From Fen-1308 sp035319185 (lineage in GTDB: Bacteria > Nitrospirota > Thermodesulfovibrionia > Thermodesulfovibrionales > Dissulfurispiraceae), in assembly GCA_035319185.1 (NCBI GenBank), contig DATHDF010000024.1:1-64000 (forward strand): 64,000 nucleotides of DNA, given 5' to 3'. The notes below the pieces were generated by a model. It was not told the origin of the DNA. It saw nothing but the letters and a program-made list of their open reading frames with translations, and did not search any database. Below are positions 51,001 to 58,077 of this stretch, one piece after another; the first letter of the stretch is position 1, and each line of letters starts with the position of its first letter. Position numbers and translations under genes: made by a program.

Positions 51001-52171
51001 GGGGTTGATCACTCAGAAGAAAAAGGGGTGGTTTGCCTGGGACTGCTACCGCCGCTTTCTGCAGAGCTGGGGCATGTCTTTCGGCATGGAAAGAGATGTA
51101 TTCGACGCAATCATGGAGTCGTATAAGAAGAAATACAGGGTTGGCCTCAAGATCGAGTTTAGCCCCGATCAGATGATGGAAGTCGCGCGCTCTTATCGCC
51201 GTGCAGTGACTGAGGCGAAAATAGATATCCCGGACGACCCGGTGATGCAGCTTCATGGGGCGATAGAGCGGGTTTTCGCATCATGGATGTCGGCCAAGGC
51301 GCAAAACTACCGTGAGATACTGAGTCTTTCCGAAAACTGGGGCACCGCCGTCATAGTCCAGGAGATGATTTATGGCAACCTGGACACCGGTTCGGGCACC
51401 GGCGTTCTGTTTACCCGCAATCCGCGGGATGCAGGAGACAGGGTAATGCTGTGGGGCGATTTCACAATGGGAGCACAGGGAGAGGACATCGTATCGGGGC
51501 TGGTCAGGACGTTGCCTCTGTCCAACGAACAAAAGCTCATCGAAGAGCGTACCGGAGATTCCTCCCTCGAAGATGTATTCCCTCTCATCTATCATCATCT
51601 CCTTAAGATTATGAAGGGACTTGTTTACGACAAGGGATGGAGCGCCCAGGAGATAGAGTTCACGTTTGAGGGCGGCGACCCGACAAATCTCTATCTGCTG
51701 CAGGCGCGCGATATGGCGCTTGCGCGCAAGGAGGTCTTCATGGCCTTTTTGCCGTCGCCGGAGCTTGCTGCTTCATATTTATCGAGCGGCATAGGGGTGG
51801 GGGGCGGAGCTTTGAGCGGCAGGGTGGCGTTTGACCTTGACGATATCAACAGCCTGAGGAGGGGGTCGCCTTCGGCTTCTATCGTCCTGCTGAGATCCGA
51901 CACCGTGCCTGACGATATACGGCAGATAGCGGCGGCTGACGGGCTGCTCACAGCGCGCGGCGGCTCGACGTCCCACGCCTCTATTATAGCGGGCAGACTA
52001 GGAAAGACATGCGTCGTCGGTTGCAGTGATCTGCTTGTTTTCGAGCAGGACAGAAGATGCAGACTGAAAAAGAAGACCATCAGGACAGGCGATTACATCA
52101 GTATAGACGGGAAGAAAGGAGCCGTATATTCGGGCATGCATCCGGTAAAAGAAGTGATGCCTTTGGCATAA
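48002..52171 (+). CDS. Large PEP/pyruvate-binding (PPDK/PEP synthase-like) protein with long N-terminal region
   Basis: 1389 residues. The first about 890 residues are helical and unfamiliar. From about residue 895 a PPDK N-terminal ATP-grasp domain begins (GGKGYNLVRLASLGISVPAGF, VSVRSGAAISMPGMMDS, VLFTRNPRDAG). The phosphohistidine swivelling domain follows with GGSTSHASIIAG (His1325). The PEP/pyruvate TIM barrel expected at the C-terminus is absent, so the protein cannot be a full PEP synthase. It may move phosphate from ATP to a His and onward to an unknown acceptor or act with another protein. gap follows 23 bases downstream. Confidence 0.85.
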   Translation: MAPSERITDVRAPIPSRYSILQEVVKEYPGVLGSSTPLFEELSREHRNWSALLRETRSYALRNFSLHDHHPEGLAAMLAVIGIFIEAAAAPEHEDRKSAIDCLLFYIEKIVMDGRQKLTVYSPQVQECADSLGQLSDELFYLVISNPHQLKKTGRLILDRQQEACCPAAFNLLYFRYLSDTYNYWLQQKDPAAEMFGLGGPCYSGEIRTALYELLYPVSHANLSGLSMKLKGLIGSADGVKTATLQDMLGLPSFSEIVAYYEDISTGLPVTGDALGDFGLKTNFLVGILDANGLSEIHDTTIRELGRTLASSAATMERNRLKDIFAMPLEALRNVFVRYPDTTLYSVHLIGSAIYGIGESGLVEWFNRVLTSFGFQYPRLRGITDEWQLTANKAHLKNIRAWLDLIGTNPKWSKTLISALMINLSLAGVHINDTDIFQKDITKLLNSDIGPVYNLIRQLARVFPAYFNVINAEGELREVSTALDDAMRNADPLVHFLRKHSHVESSSVIVDFAAEVFRFWLTKDKGTLRSFLPEDVFEQVEESGRFVDELHDIFSAVFRDQPGVVDDLTGIGEPEFLAQIRDVNAGESEKRRAWLAVRFYQILVEKYRLSVRNLEEHLKHATGWGLPSAAEMLAVLQSGDARHKLEAVLAYLAKLKDIILSSEKFEAIEDIARKRHIAAGVPSMYGRYVEKKFDALSMSYRLENLAGVLFGELIESINLRYITRATLVETEKFMRLFFKALRLSGISSNRYETALELLSGSLDVKRFSFSQYIDIFRGFSDAVQDIVNTYCTGIHRGNLKVIIQQIGSENILPKYADAGRGHNDFEFVNKIAEQFLRESVSASFCLQQLDVFISRILKTLIEQAEGLDVGSLDLLMSYDQKKALADIHEPDRSVSDRIHLGGKGYNLVRLASLGISVPAGFIITTEVFRCREAIDRFRYAGEHLKERIGEALRGLERRTGRLFGSPDNPLLVSVRSGAAISMPGMMDSLLNVGINEEVVKGLITQKKKGWFAWDCYRRFLQSWGMSFGMERDVFDAIMESYKKKYRVGLKIEFSPDQMMEVARSYRRAVTEAKIDIPDDPVMQLHGAIERVFASWMSAKAQNYREILSLSENWGTAVIVQEMIYGNLDTGSGTGVLFTRNPRDAGDRVMLWGDFTMGAQGEDIVSGLVRTLPLSNEQKLIEERTGDSSLEDVFPLIYHHLLKIMKGLVYDKGWSAQEIEFTFEGGDPTNLYLLQARDMALARKEVFMAFLPSPELAASYLSSGIGVGGGALSGRVAFDLDDINSLRRGSPSASIVLLRSDTVPDDIRQIAAADGLLTARGGSTSHASIIAGRLGKTCVVGCSDLLVFEQDRRCRLKKKTIRTGDYISIDGKKGAVYSGMHPVKEVMPLA

Positions 52172-52194
52172 GCCAGTAGAAGGAGGAATCAGGG

Positions 52195-53463
52195 ATGGTT
52201 GAGAAGATCGTGACCAATCTGTCGGAAAAGAAGCCTGTTTTAGGCATCAACGGGCTCGGAAGGATAGGCAAGCTTACTCTTTGGCATCATATCGGACGAA
52301 AAGAGTTTTCAGAAATAGTTGTGAACATTGGGCGTAAGGTAGGCACTAAGCTGCAGGACATAGCGCTGTATATAGAAAAAGACTCTACATACCGCTCCAT
52401 GCAGACATATCTTTACGGGTACAAGGCCCCAAGGCTTATAACTGATGTCGACGAAGAAAAAGGCGCAATGCTTATCGATGGCGTGCCGGTCTTCATCCTG
52501 AGTGAAGCCAGGAACCCCATGGACATCCCCTGGAAAAAATATGGCGTAAAACTGGTGGTAGATGCGACAGGAAAGTATACGGACCCCACGCTTCCTCCGG
52601 ATGCAAAGAACGGCTCATGCCGCGGACACCTTGAAGCAGGGGCGGAAAAGGTGATTGTTTCTGCACCGTTCAAGATAAAGGAAAAAGGTCGGACCATGCC
52701 CGATGACGCGAGGACCATAATATCCGGCATTAATGACGATGAATACGACCGCCTGCGGCACCGGATAGTGTCTGCGGCATCATGCACTACGACCTGCCTG
52801 GCTTACATGGTTAAGCCGCTTCTCGATTATTTTGGTCCGGGCAAGATGCTCAGCCTCTCGATGGCTACAGTACACGCATCCACGGGCTCTCAGGAGGTCC
52901 TCGACCGTCTTCCCAAGGGGGGGGCAACTGACCTCAGGAAAAACCGAAGCATTATGAACAACATTATCCTCACCAGCACCGGAGCGGCAAGGACCCTAGC
53001 CCTAGTCTTGCCTGAGATGAACAGGATAGGCTTCATTGCGCAATCCGTGCGGGTGCCGATTGCCACAGGCTCTCTGATAATTCTGGTAATCGCAATGTAC
53101 GACGAAGAGGAGAACCCGCTTATCAACAGGGCCCTGATAAACAAGATATATAGCGATGCCGCCGAACGGGAGACGAGGGGATATATAAAATATACGGATG
53201 AGCAGAACGTGTCATCCGACATAATTGCGAATTACGGTCCCGCTGTGATCATCGAAGGCAATGAGACTCATACCAGGACGGCAGTGGTAACGCTAGATGC
53301 CGTCAGGTTCTACGCCAAGGGTGCAGCCCCTGCAGGTGCTGAGCATAATATCAACATCCCGATAACCCAGGCGGTGGTTTATGGCTGGTACGACAACGAA
53401 CTCGGAAGCTATACAAACATGCTCGGCGACCTGACGGCCAGGATAGGCTCGAAGGTTTACTGA
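52195..53463 (+). CDS. Glyceraldehyde-3-phosphate dehydrogenase, long variant
   Basis: 422 residues, about 90 longer than ordinary GAPDH. NAD-binding begins with LGINGLGRIGKLTLWH, the active site is SAASCTTTCLAYM (Cys) and the catalytic-type His is in MATVHASTGSQE. C-terminal WYDNELGSYTNML is the family hallmark. The N-terminus has an added about 18 residues and there are extra loops (DDARTIISG, YIEKDSTYRSM). Substrate and cofactor preference cannot be told. It is co-transcribed with the PPDK-like gene; the pair hints at a glycolytic or gluconeogenic link. Confidence 0.88.
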   Translation: MVEKIVTNLSEKKPVLGINGLGRIGKLTLWHHIGRKEFSEIVVNIGRKVGTKLQDIALYIEKDSTYRSMQTYLYGYKAPRLITDVDEEKGAMLIDGVPVFILSEARNPMDIPWKKYGVKLVVDATGKYTDPTLPPDAKNGSCRGHLEAGAEKVIVSAPFKIKEKGRTMPDDARTIISGINDDEYDRLRHRIVSAASCTTTCLAYMVKPLLDYFGPGKMLSLSMATVHASTGSQEVLDRLPKGGATDLRKNRSIMNNIILTSTGAARTLALVLPEMNRIGFIAQSVRVPIATGSLIILVIAMYDEEENPLINRALINKIYSDAAERETRGYIKYTDEQNVSSDIIANYGPAVIIEGNETHTRTAVVTLDAVRFYAKGAAPAGAEHNINIPITQAVVYGWYDNELGSYTNMLGDLTARIGSKVY

Positions 53464-53627
53464 CAGCCGGCTCTTTTTTTGCGGGTGAAGAACAGCAGAC
53501 CTAAAAAGGATGAAACTACAAGGCCGATTGACAGATAGGCTGCAGTCGTGCTGCTCCTGAAAGAAAACAGCGACACCCCGACCAGTATGATTAATATGAG
53601 GATGGCGATGATAGCGTTCTTGTGCAT
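53457..53627 (-). CDS. Small two-helix membrane protein
   Basis: 56 residues from the ATG at 53627; a GTG at 53639 gives 60. Two hydrophobic helices (AIIAILILIILVGVSLF and AYLSIGLVVSSFLGLLFF) end in a basic tail (TRKKRAGC). The 3' end overlaps gap by seven bases on the opposite strand. Function unknown; it resembles small DUF3185- or stress-type membrane proteins only in general appearance. Confidence 0.5.
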   Translation of the reverse strand: MHKNAIIAILILIILVGVSLFSFRSSTTAAYLSIGLVVSSFLGLLFFTRKKRAGCQ

Positions 53628-53750
53628 TTTCCTTGTCACTCCTTCAGTTTATTGAGTCGCGCAGCTGAAATACGCCGATTCAGGGCGGCAATAAAAAATT
53701 GGCGACCCTGCCACCGGACGACAAAGCCTAGCTAAATATCCCGATACGGC

Positions 53751-53957
53751 CTACAGCAAAGTCATGTCCAGTTCGTAATAGTTTGAGGCGTCTTCCCAGA
53801 TCACAATCTTATGATCCTTCTGCCTGATCGAAATCAGCTTAATCAGCTCGCCCTGCTGGTTTCTTAATACATATGCGTTGAGCAGTCTCTCAGTGTAGCC
53901 TTTGCCGATTGCGTACTTTTCGAACTTTGCCCAAGCCTCGCTCAGCGCAACAAACAT
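53751..53957 (-). CDS. Hypothetical 68-residue protein
   Basis: 68 residues with AGAGGTAACAG upstream of the ATG. Soluble; EAWAKFEKYAIGKGYTERL and RQKDHKIVIWEDASNYY are the notable parts. No family recognised. It may be transcribed with the small membrane protein gene further downstream on the same strand. Confidence 0.5.
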   Translation of the reverse strand: MFVALSEAWAKFEKYAIGKGYTERLLNAYVLRNQQGELIKLISIRQKDHKIVIWEDASNYYELDMTLL

Positions 53958-54085
53958 TTTCTGTTACCTCTAGATGAACTCCGGCGTATGACACCGGCAA
54001 TTTAGCGTGATGTGATTGCCCATTGCCGCCTTACCGTAGTGTCGTTCCCCCTGATTTTACTGTACTACCAGTGGGCTGCCGGTTC

Positions 54086-54101
54086 TGTGACGAAAATCAC
54101 A
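54086..54101 (+). promoter_or_regulatory. CRP/FNR/HcpR-type operator upstream of ubiX
   Basis: TGTGA-N6-TCACA is a perfect two-fold palindrome matching the consensus of CRP-family regulators, including HcpR of sulfate reducers. It sits about 14 bases before a TATAAT box, so a bound activator could replace the missing -35, or a repressor could block. Confidence 0.6.
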
Positions 54102-54114
54102 GGCCGAATTTCGC

Positions 54115-54120
54115 TATAAT
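54115..54120 (+). promoter_or_regulatory. -10 box of ubiX, leaderless layout
   Basis: TATAAT ends six bases ahead of the ubiX ATG (54127), so transcription would begin at or near the first codon. There is no ribosome binding site in front of the ATG, which agrees with a leaderless messenger. Confidence 0.5.
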
Positions 54121-54126
54121 AAAACT

Positions 54127-54708
54127 ATGAAGAGATATGTGCTTGCCGTTACAGGGGCGAGCGGTGCCGTTTTCGGCATACGCTTGCTGGAGGAATTGCT
54201 GAAATCTGTTGAAGTTCATCTGGTTATATCGACCAATACTTTTCCGATTATTAAGGCTGAAACAGGCATAGACTGGGCAAATGATACTGAAACCTGTATC
54301 AGAAAGCATTTCGGGACAGACCGGCTCTTTTTCCATGAAGACAGGGACATGGAAGCACCGGTTGCCAGCGGTTCGTTTCGGACCGACGGAATGCTCGTTG
54401 TCCCATGCACGATGAAGACGCTCGCCGGGATAGCTAATGGCTACGCGAACAACCTTATCGAACGCGCCGCAGATGTGACGATCAAGGAAGGCCGGCCCCT
54501 TCTGCTGTCACCGCGCGAGATGCCCTTCAGCGCCATTCACCTTGAGAATATGCTCAAGCTTGCCAAGCTTGGGGTCTGTATAGCACCGCCTGTGCCGGCA
54601 TTTTATCACCAGCCGCGGGATATTAATGGCATCATCGAATTTGTTGTTGGTAAAATCCTTGACAGCTTCGGCATCGAACATGACCTTTTCAAAAGATGGA
54701 AAGATTGA
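54127..54708 (+). CDS. ubiX: Flavin prenyltransferase UbiX
   Basis: 193 residues. VTGASGAVFGIRLLEEL binds FMN; MLVVPCTMKTLAGIANGYANNLIERAADV and LLLSPREMPFSAIHLENML are family signatures. It prenylates FMN to make the cofactor of UbiD decarboxylases, used in quinone synthesis and aromatic degradation. No ubiD is in view. It is followed 57 bases later by a Zn-finger protein gene. Control by a CRP-family regulator is suggested by the site upstream. Confidence 0.92.
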   Translation: MKRYVLAVTGASGAVFGIRLLEELLKSVEVHLVISTNTFPIIKAETGIDWANDTETCIRKHFGTDRLFFHEDRDMEAPVASGSFRTDGMLVVPCTMKTLAGIANGYANNLIERAADVTIKEGRPLLLSPREMPFSAIHLENMLKLAKLGVCIAPPVPAFYHQPRDINGIIEFVVGKILDSFGIEHDLFKRWKD

Positions 54709-54764
54709 GAATTTTTTGACTTAGATCATTTTTTGCCGGAACCGACTGCTGATAGAATTAAATT

Positions 54765-55019
54765 ATGAAAGAGAGCTGCCCCGGAAGCAAAGAGATAACG
54801 AGCCCCTCGCCTGACGACCTGGTTTGCGTTTTCTGCCATCACAGAAACGAGATATGGTCCGACGAGCCGGATATGGTCTGCAAGGGATGCGGAAAGACCA
54901 TTACTCGCGATATGGTAATGTCCTGCATCGAATGGTGCCCTGCCGCCCGGGAGTGCGTCGGCCATGAGAAGTACGACAGGCTGATGAAAAAGATCAGGGA
55001 GCAGAACGCAGCGGCTTAG
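54765..55019 (+). CDS. Small zinc-ribbon protein
   Basis: 84 residues. CVFCHHRNEIW and CKGCGKTITRD form a zinc-ribbon pair, followed by a Cys cluster MSCIEWCPAARECVG. Proteins like this are widespread beside flavin or quinone genes in anaerobes and sometimes called HD-linked zinc ribbons. The function is not known. The preceding region has no strong ribosome binding site. Confidence 0.7.
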   Translation: MKESCPGSKEITSPSPDDLVCVFCHHRNEIWSDEPDMVCKGCGKTITRDMVMSCIEWCPAARECVGHEKYDRLMKKIREQNAAA

Positions 55020-55374
55020 CCGATCCTAAAACGAAAACTTCCCCACGGACTTGCAAAAAGGCCTTACCTACCAACAGCCGACCTCCTGAAGCGGCCGGCT
55101 ACGGACTTCAAACATGCATCCTCGATGGGCTTGAAATCTAGGTATTCCAGAATGGCTCGTGCTGTGAATGGTTGGCCTCGTTATTTGCAGAAATTCGCAT
55201 ACCGGAGATGCCCCAAAAGTGTTTCCTGCCGGGAGAGATGTTAAGCCGAGTCAACGCGGAAACGATCTCTTTCCTGATAAAAGGCAAATTGCATGGCGCC
55301 TGCATCCATTGTGATATACTTATCCAATCTTTTCCGATCCTGGAGTAAAAATCAGCATGCAGAAGGAGGGAATC
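55020..55374. other. Intergenic region 355 bases
   Basis: No gene can be supported. Frames on either strand inside it lack start signals and family resemblance. The last 80 bases give a possible promoter for the flavin reductase gene (TTGCAT about 17-20 bases ahead of TGATATACT), followed by an AAGGAGG site. Confidence 0.5.
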
Positions 55375-55938
55375 ATGAAGAAGTCTCTCGGCGCCAAGAC
55401 GATCGCGCAGCCCGTACCCGCCTGGGTTGTGGGAAGCTACGACACAAAAGGTAACCCTAATATTATGACTATCGCATGGGGCGGCATATGCTGCTCGCAG
55501 CCCCCGTGCCTCACCATCTCCTTGCGCAAGGCGACTTATACCTACGATTGCATCAAGGAGCGAAAGGCTTATACCGTCAATATCCCTTCGGTGTCGATGG
55601 CGAAGGAAGTGGACTATGTCGGTATCGTTTCCGGAAGAGCGGTCAATAAGTTTGACAAGACTAAACTGACCCCAGTCCGGAGCGACCTGGTAGATGCGCC
55701 GTACATCAAGGAATTCCCTGTTGTCATCGAGTGCAAAGTGCTCCAAATAGTTGAGATTGGGCTCCATACACAATTCATCGGCGAGATTGTGGACATCAAG
55801 GCCGAAGAGTCCGTGCTGGACAATGAGATGCCGGACATTCTGAAAGTCAGGCCTCTTATCTTTGACACGGGCCAGCGCGCCTATTACGGAGTCGGCGAGT
55901 TTATCGGCAAGGCATTTTCGATAGGAAAAGAGATGTAG
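55375..55938 (+). CDS. Flavin reductase family protein (flavoredoxin-like)
   Basis: 187 residues from the ATG at 55375; GAAGGAGGG lies eight bases upstream, so the ATG at 55357 is less likely. An FMN-binding split barrel is seen (KTIAQPVPAWVVGSYD, ITIAWGGICCSQPPCL-like core, SISLRKATYTYD). Flavoredoxins bind FMN and carry electrons in sulfate reducers and related anaerobes. It is transcribed alone. Confidence 0.85.
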   Translation: MKKSLGAKTIAQPVPAWVVGSYDTKGNPNIMTIAWGGICCSQPPCLTISLRKATYTYDCIKERKAYTVNIPSVSMAKEVDYVGIVSGRAVNKFDKTKLTPVRSDLVDAPYIKEFPVVIECKVLQIVEIGLHTQFIGEIVDIKAEESVLDNEMPDILKVRPLIFDTGQRAYYGVGEFIGKAFSIGKEM

Positions 55939-56022
55939 CCGGATAGTGAAGGCCCCCTGATCTCTCCGAACCTGAAAGCGGATAATATCCCTCCCCTTGG
56001 GGCAAGGGGAGGGCAGAAGGCA

Positions 56023-56502
56023 CTACCTTTCGCGTTTCATTCTTTTCAGGATCACATCTTTGATAACTCCCTTGCTGACAGCTTCATCCATCAGCAGCTT
56101 TTCAACGGCCTCGTCCTTGTCCTCAAGGAATTGTTTTTGGACACCCATTACCTGTATGGTCCCATGGTAGACTGCGAAACGGTCCGGAATCCCTTCTATG
56201 CGATCTGGATTTTCAACAAGAATTCCCTTGTAACCTATCTGGGCAGGAATCACCGACTCACGGCTGAAATTGTCCAGCCGTTTCGACCCTTCGAAGGCTA
56301 ACTTTAACTTTGCGACTATCTGGGGATCGGCGAGCTCGTATGTCGGATCGGGGTTTCCAGAGTAAAGAAGAACTCTGACCGTCATACTTTTCTCCTTGGC
56401 TATCGCAACCCCGCTTCCGGGCAGCAATTCCGTCCACAGCACCGCTGCCGTCAAAAGACAGACTGTAATCATGGCGACTGCCGTTGTATTTTTCATGGTC
56501 AT
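56023..56502 (-). CDS. Secreted hypothetical protein
   Basis: 159 residues with a signal peptide (AVAMITVCLLTAAVLWTELL). The mature part contains MTVRVLLYSGNPDPTYEL, and repeats of basic and acidic residues near the end (KDEAVEKLLMDEAVSK). No domain can be named. It follows the lipoprotein gene on the same strand with a gap of 27 bases and probably forms an operon with it. Confidence 0.65.
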   Translation of the reverse strand: MTMKNTTAVAMITVCLLTAAVLWTELLPGSGVAIAKEKSMTVRVLLYSGNPDPTYELADPQIVAKLKLAFEGSKRLDNFSRESVIPAQIGYKGILVENPDRIEGIPDRFAVYHGTIQVMGVQKQFLEDKDEAVEKLLMDEAVSKGVIKDVILKRMKRER

Positions 56503-56529
56503 ATGGAACCTCCTTTATTTTCGAAGCCA

Positions 56530-57069
56530 TCAGTTAATGTTCTCATGCCCATTGCCCTGCACGTCGTCCGAGCATGAGCAAAAATAACCGCAGAAATCCG
56601 TATAGCATAGCCATCCTGAGCACCGGTTTGCAGTCTCAGGATTCGAGATGGGATTGTTCGATGCGTCAAGGTTTGTCGCCTGCGTCCCCCCGGGTTTATG
56701 CGACCACATTCCGTCGGGGCCCAGACGATACCAATGATAGTCTGTGCCTGGGTCTACAACCAGGGCTATCTTGTCTTTACTGTTGGGGCAGACCCCTGAT
56801 GCAGGAAGTGGTTCTATCCCGTCACTGACTGCGGCAGCCACGACATTGGAGCAGGCCATAGGGTTCGGATAGTGGCCGGAACGCCTGCCGGGCTGCGCAA
56901 ACGTATCGGTCCGTTTGTTGTTTCCGTAATTATAGCAATTGTTGTTGAACTGCACGGTGCCGTTATCGTTCCAGAAGGCCGGACTATAGGCCGGGATCTT
57001 GCAACATCCTGAAATCCCGAACCAGGCGACCATAACGAGGGCTAGCAGAACGAATGTGCCGGTTTTCAT
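56530..57069 (-). CDS. Cys-rich lipoprotein of unknown function
   Basis: 179 residues. Signal peptide with lipobox ending in ISGCCK. The mature protein holds CYNYGNNKRTDTFAQPGRRSG, then DYHWYRLGPDGMWSHKPGG and CGYFCSCSDD, a pattern that recurs in a family of secreted proteins of diverse bacteria, including plant- and soil-associated ones, whose function is unknown. The Trp/Tyr/His pattern may make a carbohydrate- or peptidoglycan-facing surface. Ten or more cysteines suggest disulfides. Probably co-transcribed with the preceding secreted protein. Confidence 0.65.
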   Translation of the reverse strand: MKTGTFVLLALVMVAWFGISGCCKIPAYSPAFWNDNGTVQFNNNCYNYGNNKRTDTFAQPGRRSGHYPNPMACSNVVAAAVSDGIEPLPASGVCPNSKDKIALVVDPGTDYHWYRLGPDGMWSHKPGGTQATNLDASNNPISNPETANRCSGWLCYTDFCGYFCSCSDDVQGNGHENIN

Positions 57070-57515
57070 TTTTTTCCCTCCCGCTCTGTTTTCTCATCTC
57101 CAAAGAAGATGTGTTTGTCTGTATATCGGTTCGCATCAACTGTGATCGGTTTCCCGCAAACTGTCTTCCGACGCAGCTGCATAATTGCTCAGTCTAAGAG
57201 ATATTGGAGTGGTTTTCAATTGTGGAAAGTACGTATTTTTGGTAGCGCTAATCTTTATATAGATTAAAACCAAGCTTGACTCTGCCTGGGGGTGCCCGAG
57301 CGGTCAGGCCCGTCTCTTTATAACCCTATCAGGAGGATTTTAGTCGTGTTATTGTGACCGACATCACCATATCAGAAAATATTAGGGGCGCTTCTCATAC
57401 CGATTGTAGCTTTCAGCGAATCTTTCCACTATAATTTAATAATGCGTCCGGTAATTGGTAGACAACAGACCAATCTAAAGTAATCGATTGTTACATTCAT
57501 TAAGGAAGGATTTTC
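57070..57515. other. Intergenic region 446 bases
   Basis: No gene found. It contains two short stretches that resemble the D-arm of a tRNA (GGTGCCCGAGCGGTC near 57290 and GGTAATTGGTAGAC near 57450), but neither continues into an anticodon and T arm. A perfect TATAAT near 57430 and AAGGAAGG before the pilin start are the usable signals. Confidence 0.5.
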
Positions 57516-58067
57516 TTGAGGGATAATGTCAAGTTGAAAAGAGGATTCCCTGATTCGGGTATCGATATCTGTGCAAATATGTCTGCGGTAAAATCACGTG
57601 ATGAAGCACGCAGGTCTTCAGTCGCTGGATATACGCTTATTGAAATACTGGCTGTCGTTGCAATTATTGCTGTTCTGGCCAGCATAGCCACCCTTGCTTA
57701 TCAAGCGTACATAAAGAATGCAAAAAATCGAGCCGCTATGGCTGATGTGCAGAGTTTGTCAGCCGCGCTTGTGACATACAAGGCCGATGTCGGTGTCTAT
57801 CCGGACGACCTCAGCGCCATCCCGGGCGGCAACAGGCTCGACTCATGGGGAAACCAGTACCAATATTTAAATATCCAGGATGCAACGTCTAACTGGCAGG
57901 GCAGCTGCCGCAGGGATAGAAAACTGAATCCCTTAAACACCGATTTCGACCTGTACAGCATGGGTGAAGATGGGGGAACTGCAAAGCCGTTGACTGCGAA
58001 GGCCAGCCAGGACGATATCGTGAGGGCCAATAATGGCTCATTTGTCGGATTGGGTTCCGACTATTAG
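57516..58067 (+). CDS. GspG-like type II secretion/pilin-like pseudopilin
   Basis: 183 residues from a TTG start with AAGGAAGG upstream. The prepilin site is G-YTLIEILAVVAIIAVL, with the cleavage Gly, Glu5 and the hydrophobic helix. The C-terminus shows LDSWGNQYQYL and DFDLYSMGEDG, the calcium-binding loop typical of GspG major pseudopilins. The leader before the cleavage is unusually long, about 45 residues. It overlaps the following HD-GYP gene or ends close to its start, so they may be coupled. Confidence 0.88.
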   Translation: MRDNVKLKRGFPDSGIDICANMSAVKSRDEARRSSVAGYTLIEILAVVAIIAVLASIATLAYQAYIKNAKNRAAMADVQSLSAALVTYKADVGVYPDDLSAIPGGNRLDSWGNQYQYLNIQDATSNWQGSCRRDRKLNPLNTDFDLYSMGEDGGTAKPLTAKASQDDIVRANNGSFVGLGSDY

Positions 58068-58077
58068 CAAGCGGCGC

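Noticed and set aside
48002..52171. Calling the large protein a complete PEP synthase or pyruvate phosphate dikinase
   Set aside because: The C-terminal TIM barrel that binds PEP and pyruvate is missing after the phosphohistidine domain, so the full reaction cannot be assigned.
55138..55773. Minus-strand frame of 211 codons antisense to the flavin reductase gene
   Set aside because: Overlaps most of a certain gene, has no start signal and no recognisable domain.
57280..57470. tRNA-like segments (GGTGCCCGAGCGGTC and GGTAATTGGTAGAC)
   Set aside because: They resemble D-arms of tRNA-Ser and tRNA-Leu but no matching acceptor stem, anticodon arm or T-loop follows within the right distance.
57070..57515. 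Cyclic di-GMP riboswitch ahead of the pseudopilin and HD-GYP genes
   Set aside because: Searched by eye for the GEMM signatures with conserved ACGCA and GCAAAGCC blocks; they are absent.
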